7,626 nucleotides of DNA from DAINBT01 sp036732785 (GTDB taxonomy: Bacteria; Planctomycetota; Phycisphaerae; Sedimentisphaerales; SM23-30). This document shows positions 1 to 5,061 of this stretch, piece after piece. Numbering within the stretch: position 1 is the first letter of the stretch; each line of letters starts with the position of its first letter. The DNA is taken from assembly GCA_964537505.1 (NCBI GenBank), contig CAZICK010000126.1, forward strand, positions 1 through 7,626, written 5' to 3'. The notes under the pieces were generated by a model, which was given only the letters and a program-made list of their open reading frames with translations, had not been told where the DNA came from and did no database searches. The position numbers were made by a program, and so were the translations under genes.

Positions 1-50
1 TTTTTTCGTTTATAAATCATGCAAATTAGCTGCTTAAAAAGTGCGAAAGT

Positions 51-3000
51 TTACTTTGTGGGAATTAGATTATTAGACGGAATGGAATACCAACATTTTC
101 TATTTTTGACTGTTTCTGTTTTAGGCCAAGGTATTCCAGCCTTTGTTTTTTGCCTTTTTCTCGTGACTTGTTTCTCTCCCCACTCTATATATTTTTTTAG
201 ATTAGGTTTAAGCTTATTTTTCCCCACAGAAGCTATTGCCAAAACAAATGATTTATTACAGTCTTCCATACATAAATGCTCAATCTCGCCCGAACTTCTT
301 ATTAAAGGTAACAAATATTCGTCTTCAATTTTCAATCGGTTTTTAACTAATGTATCTAAATAGAAGAAATCATTGCTTCCTGAATAACAACCCGGACGTA
401 CATCTGCAACTTCTTTTAATTTTACAAGTTTATCTTTTCCTTTTTCGAGAATCGTAAAGAAAATGTCTGGTGCTCTTAAATATTTTCCACCCCATTTATC
501 GCCGACATATTCGCCACTTTCTTTCTTGACTCCTTTTTCAGCCTCCCAGCCTTCATCGTAGAGCTCTTCAGCAGATATGGTATATACCCTGAAAATATCA
601 TTTTTAAGGATTTGTTTGGCCCGATGAATATCCCAGAGCATTTCCGTAAAGATACACTCCTCAAAAGGCTTTTTGAAGGCTACGAATTTTATCAGGTGCT
701 CGGCCTTGTTATAGTTTTTAACGGGTGCATCAAACAACGTTATCACAGTATTAACATCCGAACTTGCAAAGCTTCTTCTTGCGTGATTATCGATGATTAG
801 ATTGACAGGGACATTTTCCAATAAAAATTCCTGAAGCCAAACACCGTAACCAACATCAAGCCAGCTATTTGAACAAATAAAACAATGCACCCCCTCTTTA
901 TTGAGCAGACGCAAAGTTCTTACATAGAAAAATGTATAGAGGTCGCTCCTGCCATCTATTTTTCGATTCTTGAAATGTCTGGAATAATCAAGAGCGGCGG
1001 TTTCTCGCAGCAGTTCTTTATATTCTTTGGATTCTTCTTTTCCTTCCGGGTCAGCGATATGTTCCTGTCTTACATAAGGTGGATTGCCGATGATAATATC
1101 AAAACCGCCTTTATCATAAAATATCTCTGAAAACTCAATATTCCATATCAAGGGGTGCTCGTCTTTTAAGTTTTTAAGCTCCGCTTTTAATTCTTCTATT
1201 TCAGCAGTTATCTCAGAATCAAGCTTTGTCTTTTTAGAAATTGTTTTCTCGTTGTCTTTTTCTATTGCCTCTTTATCATCAACAAAAAGAGCGTTTTGAG
1301 TATAGACTTTAGTGGTTTTCTTCTTTCGAAGTATTTCTTCATTTGTCTCGATTTCTGACTGGATTATTTCTCTGAAAATCTGATTTTCAAGTTGGCAGAC
1401 ATAACCTTCATCTTTACCACGATTGTAATAAAAATCTATTTTGGCATTTTTGAGATTAGTTATTCTTCGTTTTACTGACGGTGCTATATCTGCGTGACCG
1501 TGAACAGGAAACATTTTGTTGCCGATTCGCTGAACGAGTGAATCACCCCTGCGGATTTTGAAGTTAAGGCTTGGTAAAAGAGGCGTTAAGGACAATTTCA
1601 TTTCATCCGGCATATCAATAAACAATGTAAGCCAGAGTCTAAGTTGATTTATCCATACCGCAAACCTCTGAACTTCCACTCCATAAAGAGATTTGGCGAT
1701 TATATCCTTCTTTCGCTCATACGATTCTTTTTGTGCGACATCGTCGGGGAAATCGGGCATTTTGGTGTAGAGAATCTCAATTAATTCGTTAATTACGTGA
1801 AGCATTCCTACTTCAAACGCACCACTGCCAGCGGCAGGGTCACAGACTGTGACACTTTCAAGCAAGTTTAAGAGCTTTCTTATTTCCTTAGTACTGAAAC
1901 TGCCGTATTTTTGGTCTTCTTCAAATTTCAGTCCCGCTCCGCCTTCCCTGAAGAATAAATGGTATAGCTCTTTCGTATCAAATTCGTTCTTTCTTATCAG
2001 CCATCTTATAAGGGCCAGCCTGCACATCAGGTCAACTTCTGTTCTTGGGGTATAGACTGAACCCTGCTCTTTGTTGACGAACCTTTCAAATATGATTCCC
2101 AAAAATTCAGGATTCAATTCAAGCTCTTCATCATAAGCAGTACTTTCATCAATGGTAAAGTTGTACTGGAATAGAAAATCAAAATACTTACCAATTATTT
2201 CATCAGGCAGGTAAAGCCCAATATCATCTACATCGGCTTTTCTCTTATAAAGCTCACCATTTAGATATGGTGCCATTTGCAAAGTCTTTTCGGTTTCCTT
2301 TGAGAAATCATTATTATTCCAATGCACCTTAGTGCCAGGCTGAGAGTTTAGTGCCTCAAAAAATAAAGGCTCAAGCCATCGAATATAAAATTCATCGCTG
2401 CAATTGCTTTTCTTTTTATGTTTATTGTATTCATTCCAGAAATTCTGTATAAACTTCTGATTATCACCAAGCCATCGTTTCTTCTGAACGAAACCAAGAA
2501 AAATTACCCGGATAGCAAAAAGAAGTGCAAAGTCCTTTTGTGTCTGAATATCAATATCATTTTTGCCCTGAATGGCATTTACGATTTCGTCAAATATCGG
2601 CCTGAAATTGTTATAAAACTCATTCGAGACAGCCTCAATCGAGAACGATTCGAGGATTCTTTCTACACTTGAAAAATCGCATTTTTTAAGCTGATCTTTG
2701 AATGTCTTATTGGTTAAGTCCGGGCTGACAAAATAGGTGTATCTCTTAAATGTCGTAAACTTTCTTTTCGGCCCGGAATATGAAGCGGCGATAAGGCTCA
2801 ATCTGAAATTATTTTGGCCATAAAATACGAATATGCCGGCATCGAGATAATTATCTCTTAGTATCTTTTTGCCAATATCGTATTGCCTTTTCTTTGAATC
2901 CCTATCTGACAATTCTCCGCTTACAGAAGATATGAAAAATGCTATTGATTGCGATTTCTTTTCGTGTTCTATTCGGCCTATCTGCTCAATATTCTCGAAC

Positions 3001-3149
3001 CGCTTATCTGATTCAGGTAGATATTGGGAGTAATCCTCGCTTACAGGCCGGAATTTATCACTGGATAGTTTATAGAACCGGATTAGGGTATCTTTGTTAA
3101 AATCCTTTATTATCTGTTCTAAAAGCTCCACCTTTGTTTCATTGCCCAT
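51..3149 (-). CDS. Eco57I/type IIG-like N6-adenine DNA methyltransferase (restriction-modification or defence)
   Basis: Predicted cytoplasmic enzyme that methylates adenine N6 in a DNA target using S-adenosylmethionine. Seen in the 1032-aa product: a motif X-like GSVYTP (363-368), SAM-binding motif I DPAAGSGAF (437-445), an acidic ribose-binding position in YGVEV (E492), and catalytic motif IV NPPY (689-692). SDLYTFF and SNSWL follow (about 735-765). The order X-I-IV then C-terminal region fits gamma-class methyltransferases of the Eco57I/PglX/type IIG group. Residues 900-1032, ending near WYSIP, resemble a TaqI-like specificity domain. The N-terminal 180 residues look like the conserved N-terminus of this family, but I could not find a PD-(D/E)XK nuclease motif, so cleavage activity is unproven. 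A charged, coiled-coil-like insert (about 600-665) separates motifs I and IV. ATG 3149 is the first start after the promoter; its ribosome binding site is weak. The stop at 51-53 may be premature. BREX PglX or a DISARM methylase are alternatives that need the left-hand neighbours. Confidence 0.9.
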   Translation of the reverse strand: MGNETKVELLEQIIKDFNKDTLIRFYKLSSDKFRPVSEDYSQYLPESDKRFENIEQIGRIEHEKKSQSIAFFISSVSGELSDRDSKKRQYDIGKKILRDNYLDAGIFVFYGQNNFRLSLIAASYSGPKRKFTTFKRYTYFVSPDLTNKTFKDQLKKCDFSSVERILESFSIEAVSNEFYNNFRPIFDEIVNAIQGKNDIDIQTQKDFALLFAIRVIFLGFVQKKRWLGDNQKFIQNFWNEYNKHKKKSNCSDEFYIRWLEPLFFEALNSQPGTKVHWNNNDFSKETEKTLQMAPYLNGELYKRKADVDDIGLYLPDEIIGKYFDFLFQYNFTIDESTAYDEELELNPEFLGIIFERFVNKEQGSVYTPRTEVDLMCRLALIRWLIRKNEFDTKELYHLFFREGGAGLKFEEDQKYGSFSTKEIRKLLNLLESVTVCDPAAGSGAFEVGMLHVINELIEILYTKMPDFPDDVAQKESYERKKDIIAKSLYGVEVQRFAVWINQLRLWLTLFIDMPDEMKLSLTPLLPSLNFKIRRGDSLVQRIGNKMFPVHGHADIAPSVKRRITNLKNAKIDFYYNRGKDEGYVCQLENQIFREIIQSEIETNEEILRKKKTTKVYTQNALFVDDKEAIEKDNEKTISKKTKLDSEITAEIEELKAELKNLKDEHPLIWNIEFSEIFYDKGGFDIIIGNPPYVRQEHIADPEGKEESKEYKELLRETAALDYSRHFKNRKIDGRSDLYTFFYVRTLRLLNKEGVHCFICSNSWLDVGYGVWLQEFLLENVPVNLIIDNHARRSFASSDVNTVITLFDAPVKNYNKAEHLIKFVAFKKPFEECIFTEMLWDIHRAKQILKNDIFRVYTISAEELYDEGWEAEKGVKKESGEYVGDKWGGKYLRAPDIFFTILEKGKDKLVKLKEVADVRPGCYSGSNDFFYLDTLVKNRLKIEDEYLLPLIRSSGEIEHLCMEDCNKSFVLAIASVGKNKLKPNLKKYIEWGEKQVTRKRQKTKAGIPWPKTETVKNRKCWYSIPSNNLIPTK

Positions 3150-3241
3150 AATTGTTTATTTCTTTGCCCTGTTGTGTTACTGGCTTTGTTTTCTCGCGGT
3201 TAAACCCTTTATTGCCCGTTTTAACGGCTTACTCATGGCGC

Positions 3242-3270
3242 ATTATACACCTTTTGGAAAATTATGGCAA
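3242..3270 (-). promoter_or_regulatory. Sigma70-type promoter of the methyltransferase gene
   Basis: Read on the minus strand, TTGCCA (3270-3265) is followed after exactly 17 bases by a perfect TATAAT (3247-3242). The predicted transcription start is near 3235, giving a 5' leader of about 85 bases before the ATG at 3149. The position and orientation fit the only gene on this strand. No operator-like inverted repeat overlaps it, and no controller (C-protein) gene is visible. Confidence 0.65.
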
Positions 3271-3448
3271 AGATTTTCAACTGTTGGTAGCGAACGGATT
3301 TGCCGGTTTGCAGGCCAAAACAGATAAAAATCTCGGCCAATAGCTACAGTCTTGAGGACTAATAGTAAAAGGACCATAGAGCCATTTTACCCACCGGACA
3401 GCCCTTGGCAAGCCCCTTCTTACTCAACTTGCTATATTGACCTCAATA

Positions 3449-3481
3449 AAACCCCTGTTCATATCGCTACCGCCGGGGTTT
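3449..3481 (-). terminator. Terminator-like hairpin, minus-strand orientation
   Basis: AAACCCC (3449-3455) pairs perfectly with GGGGTTT (3475-3481) across a 19-base loop. On the minus strand the 3' arm runs into a short U-rich tail (TTTTATT), which is the layout of a weak intrinsic terminator for leftward transcription. On the plus strand no T-run follows. No leftward gene is visible to its right, so it may insulate the methyltransferase promoter or be a chance hairpin. The large loop makes it weak. Confidence 0.3.
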
Positions 3482-3683
3482 CATATTCTCCAGAATATCC
3501 TTCTTGCCGCTTCGTCGCCTTTCATAACGTATTACGAATCAAGTAGTTACACGCAGGGCAAAGATGCTGTGGTTATAACAAAACCGATATTTCCCTTGTT
3601 TTCGGTCGGGTAATCTGATATGCTGGAGTTGGCTGGGATATTCTCAGTCAGACAATTGAATAATGAAGTTTCACTGTACCAGT

Positions 3684-3823
3684 GGGCGTCTTACGCTAAA
3701 CCGCTAGTTTTTTTGTTGGAAGGCGCACAAAGGTCGGTGTCCCGTTTTGGGGCATCGTCTGTGTGTGTTTCCAACGGGTTCTAGCGGACCTAGCGTAAGC
3801 ACTATGCGGCGGTGCCCTTTTTT
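3684..3823 (+). ncRNA. Candidate structured RNA (sRNA or cis-regulatory leader), family not recognised
   Basis: A long hairpin built from five stacked helices: 3690-3698 with 3791-3799 (9 bp), 3701-3707 with 3781-3787 (7 bp), 3715-3721 with 3769-3775 (7 bp), 3724-3729 with 3762-3767 (6 bp), and 3735-3743 with 3749-3757 (9 bp, five-base loop). GGGC (3684-3687) can close it with GCCC (3814-3817), followed by six Ts. Three pairs are G-U on the plus strand (3725-3766, 3737-3755, 3740-3752) and would be mismatches on the minus strand, so the plus strand is favoured. The U-run also matches the Shine-Dalgarno region at 3851-3858, which suggests translational control of the ORF at 3863. I do not recognise a known riboswitch, 6S RNA or tmRNA. 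A foldback or MITE-like DNA element is the main alternative. No clear promoter is visible upstream. Confidence 0.5.
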
Positions 3824-3862
3824 GTGCCCCAGAAAACAACAACTTTTTGGAAGGAAGGAATA

Positions 3863-3928
3863 ATGAAAAACAAACTTCACAAATCATTTAGTACAATTGT
3901 CTTAATTATAAAAAATCATACTTCATAA
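3863..3928 (+). CDS. Small ORF (21 aa), possible leader peptide
   Basis: Not recognised. The ORF begins MKNKLHKSFS, has a short hydrophobic stretch TIVLII (residues 11-16) and ends with TAA. A strong purine-rich ribosome binding site, AAGGAAGG (3851-3858), lies four bases before the ATG. It sits directly after the structured RNA and 15 bases before the next ORF, so the two could be co-transcribed and translationally linked. A positively charged start followed by a hydrophobic patch resembles the beginning of a signal peptide. It may be a leader peptide or the remnant of a frameshifted gene. Its shortness means chance cannot be excluded. Confidence 0.35.
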   Translation: MKNKLHKSFSTIVLIIKNHTS

Positions 3929-3943
3929 CAGGAGGAGAATATT

Positions 3944-4066
3944 ATGGCAAAAAGGCAAAGTCACAAATTATCACGACTTGGTAAGCATATGGAAGCGACA
4001 CTGAAATTGTGGTGCGTAACATCCGACCCAGAGGGAAGGGAATATCTCAATGCTGATGATGGGTAA
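3944..4066 (+). CDS. Small ORF (40 aa), hypothetical, possibly truncated by IS remnant
   Basis: Not recognised. The ATG follows a perfect AGGAGG (3930-3935) with eight-base spacing, the best translation start in the middle of the window. The product starts MAKRQSHKLSRLGKHMEATL. It is basic at its N-terminus, has WC at residues 23-24, and an acidic end. The last few codons (from about 4047) lie on the complementary strand of an IS1380-type transposase fragment, so the natural C-terminus was probably lost when that element inserted or decayed. It may therefore be the 5' end of a longer gene, not a true 40-aa protein. It follows the 21-aa ORF by 15 bases and probably shares its mRNA. Confidence 0.4.
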   Translation: MAKRQSHKLSRLGKHMEATLKLWCVTSDPEGREYLNADDG

Positions 4067-4254
4067 TGAAAAATTCGTTACGCGGGTCGGGAATGCAGCG
4101 ATCAAGGGCGTCGATCAGACCGAGGCGTTTATCGACTTCACGCAAAACCAAGGCACCGGCGTCGGAGGTGAGACTGCCGCCCTTGAAAATCCGCCTGAAT
4201 TTTTTTGGAGCCGAGACTTGAAAACAGCAACGGTTGTGTGGTACAGTCTGTCAT
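4047..4254 (-). pseudogene. IS1380-family transposase, N-terminal fragment, frameshifted
   Basis: Remnant of a DDE transposase that would have moved its insertion sequence. From ATG at 4254-4252 the frame reads MTDCTTQPLLFSSLGSKKIQ then ADF. One frame over it continues with GGSLTSDAGALVLREVD, then KRLGLIDALDRCIPDPRN and FFITHHQ, before a TGA at 4049-4047. The pattern DF..GG.LTSDAG...LREVD.RLGL..AL....PDPR...ITH is the characteristic N-terminus of IS1380-family transposases. One extra base in the TTTT/AAAA run at 4186-4189 explains the frameshift. Only about 68 of the usual 400-plus residues remain, and the catalytic DDE region is absent. AGAAAGG (4269-4263) is preserved eight bases upstream as a ribosome binding site. 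An apparent plus-strand ORF over the same bases is its antisense shadow. Confidence 0.85.
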
Positions 4255-4285
4255 AGAAATAGCCTTTCTGTTGGAGTATGGCTTC

Positions 4286-4305
4286 TAGTATAACTACTTA
4301 TACTA
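4286..4305. repeat. AT-rich inverted repeat upstream of the transposase remnant
   Basis: TAGTATAA (4286-4293) and TTATACTA (4298-4305) form a perfect 8-bp inverted repeat around a CTAC loop. It lies about 30-50 bases upstream of the transposase start in the presumed IS promoter region and may be a subterminal transposase or regulator site. A 9-base direct repeat, TGGAGTATG, also occurs here at 4272-4280 and 4365-4373. Confidence 0.45.
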
Positions 4306-4459
4306 CAAACAGTTAGACTATTTGTTCATCAAAAAATACGAAAATCTATGAAATATTCAGATTATGGAGTATGATAGCATAATATTTCAACCATAACAAC
4401 ATATAAATAAAGAAGCTATGTGTTTTTATGAAAATTTAAGGGGGGCTGGGAGAATTCGC

Positions 4460-4488
4460 TTGACAAATGCGGCGTCGCCTGCTAAATT
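4460..4488 (+). promoter_or_regulatory. Promoter-like sequence (TTGACA-N17-TAAATT)
   Basis: A perfect TTGACA (4460-4465) lies 17 bases before TAAATT (4483-4488), a 4/6 match to the -10 consensus. A start near 4495 would give a transcript beginning with the inverted repeats at 4507-4546. No nearby gene is served unless transcription continues to 5062. It lies only about 15-40 bases past the presumed IS edge. Confidence 0.35.
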
Positions 4489-4506
4489 TGGGAAGAGTTA
4501 AATTGG

Positions 4507-4546
4507 CCTCTCGAAGAAGAGGTTAGCGAATGGAACGTTCCATCGC
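4507..4546. repeat. Tandem small inverted repeats, including a 12-bp perfect palindrome
   Basis: CCTCT (4507-4511) pairs with AGAGG (4518-4522). Four bases later GCGA (4526-4529) and TCGC (4543-4546) flank the perfect palindrome TGGAACGTTCCA (4531-4542). They sit just downstream of the promoter-like sequence at 4460-4488, a common position for an operator bound by a dimeric repressor. Alternatively they are RNA hairpins. No cognate regulator is visible. Confidence 0.4.
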
Positions 4547-4604
4547 GATTCGAGGGGTTTTGTAAGAGGATCCTATACTTGTTCTTTGTTTTTCGCTTTT
4601 TCAT

Positions 4605-4656
4605 CCCTGAATCCTTTCAAAAGCATCTTGCTTTTGTTTATATCGGTAATTCAGGG
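4605..4656. repeat. Nested double hairpin
   Basis: The outer arms CCCTGAAT (4605-4612) and ATTCAGGG (4649-4656) are perfect complements. They enclose a second perfect hairpin, CAAAAGCA (4618-4625) with TGCTTTTG (4629-4636), three-base loop. The inner hairpin is followed by a T-rich stretch (TTTATAT), so it might act as a weak plus-strand terminator for transcripts from 4460-4488. The outer pair is not followed by a T-run. A protein-binding site or decayed mobile-element end is also possible. Confidence 0.45.
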
Positions 4657-4706
4657 GTTATTCGGATAGGCTCTAAGTATGTCAACCCGGATTTCCCAGA
4701 TAAGCC

Positions 4707-4735
4707 TTGACAGAAAATATGCAATTTGATAGCAT
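4707..4735 (+). promoter_or_regulatory. Promoter-like sequence upstream of the surface-protein gene (TTGACA-N17-TAGCAT)
   Basis: A perfect TTGACA (4707-4712) is separated by 17 bases from TAGCAT (4730-4735), a 4/6 match to TATAAT. A start near 4742 would place the GC-rich hairpin 4753-4772 almost at the 5' end of the mRNA and leave about 320 untranslated bases before 5062. It is the best promoter candidate for the large gene on the right. Confidence 0.4.
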
Positions 4736-4743
4736 TGAGTAAT

Positions 4744-4778
4744 CAAGAAGTTGCTCGGCGACGTAGCCGAGCTCCTTG
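4744..4778 (+). repeat. GC-rich stem-loop near the predicted mRNA 5' end
   Basis: GCTCGGC (4753-4759) pairs perfectly with GCCGAGC (4766-4772) around a six-base GACGTA loop. The stem can extend through CAAG (4744-4747) with CTTG (4775-4778) across an internal loop. No T-run follows, so it is not an intrinsic terminator. A 5'-terminal hairpin could stabilise the long leader mRNA. Confidence 0.45.
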
Positions 4779-5048
4779 ACCTGGAAAATCTTGGTTTGCA
4801 ACAACATCGTGGGAACAGTTTGTGTGGCGAAGAATATTTACTGGCCGTTTGTCCACTGTCCGGTACAATCTTGCCATTATCGGCATGGTCTGTTTGGAGG
4901 AAGATAGCCGTCATCCAGACTGGCAAAGCGAAGACTTAAAGGGCGAGCCGGGCCAGGAGTTTTTCTTCGGGTAGTGCATTGTTTCTTATGGGCGACTGTG
5001 TGTGTCTGGCTTTGGACACCGCGCCATAGTTTGATGGGTGTATTAAAT

Positions 5049-5054
5049 GGAGGT
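5049..5054 (+). promoter_or_regulatory. Shine-Dalgarno site fixing the surface-protein start
   Basis: GGAGGT lies seven bases before ATG 5062. An in-frame ATG at 5047 overlaps this site and is directly preceded by a TAA stop (5044-5046). The ATG at 5062 is therefore the better start. Confidence 0.75.
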
Positions 5055-5061
5055 GCCAGGT

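Larger units (their letters stand above)
3150..3683. other. Intergenic region without a convincing gene
   Basis: This stretch of over 500 bases separates the leftward methyltransferase from the rightward structured RNA. Apart from the promoter at 3242-3270 and the hairpin at 3449-3481 it shows only short open frames. These lack a ribosome binding site and a recognisable protein pattern. One plus-strand frame is open across roughly 3410-3610 but has no plausible start. I see no tRNA, CRISPR repeat or insertion-sequence end here. It could be a decayed gene or cassette. Confidence 0.5.
4047..4446 (-). mobile_element. Partial IS1380-family insertion sequence (5' end only)
   Basis: The transposase fragment plus the AT-rich, non-coding stretch upstream of it (4255-4440) look like the promoter-side end of an IS1380 element. 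The outer edge is placed at the change from AT-rich sequence to the G-run around 4440-4446. On the minus strand this reads CCCCC then TTAAATTTTCATA, consistent with an end beginning CC as in this family, though I cannot verify the terminal repeat. The inner edge is where transposase similarity stops, near 4047. No second end or target duplication can be identified. The element cannot move by itself. Confidence 0.55.
4447..5046 (+). other. Gene-free leader region before the surface-protein gene
   Basis: About 600 bases without a convincing gene, between the IS remnant and the large surface-protein gene. It contains two promoter-like sequences (4460-4488 and 4707-4735) and three inverted-repeat groups, annotated separately. 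The longest plus-strand frame after them (about 4739-4939) has no ATG or ribosome binding site and no family pattern I recognise. If the second promoter is used, the large gene has a 5' leader of about 320 bases, long enough for post-transcriptional control. Confidence 0.45.

Noticed and set aside
3352..3546. 64-aa plus-strand ORF with a TTG start
   Set aside because: No ribosome binding site. It is proline- and tyrosine-rich without a motif and overlaps the hairpin 3449-3481.
3551..3563. ACGCAGGGCAAAG, resembling the start of a c-di-GMP-I (GEMM) riboswitch
   Set aside because: The second conserved block (GGGACGCAAAGCC-like) and the tetraloop helix are missing downstream.
3690..3799. Integron attC site
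   Set aside because: The expected order RYYYAAC...GTTRRRY is absent. The GTT box comes before the AAC box inside the hairpin, and no integrase gene is present.
3696..3887. 63-aa minus-strand ORF over the structured RNA
   Set aside because: It lies across the RNA helices, has no family pattern, and the G-U pairs favour the plus strand as the functional one.
4050..4256. 68-aa plus-strand ORF beginning MLMMGNEKF
   Set aside because: The opposite strand encodes a clear IS1380 transposase N-terminus over the same bases, so this is its antisense shadow.
3684..4260. Diversity-generating retroelement, retron or group II intron
   Set aside because: There is no reverse transcriptase, no template/variable repeat pair with adenine-specific differences, and no domain V-like hairpin.
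4739..4939. Plus-strand open frame reading LLGDVAELLDLENLGLQ
   Set aside because: It looks somewhat protein-like, but it starts only from TTG, has no ribosome binding site, and matches no family I recognise.
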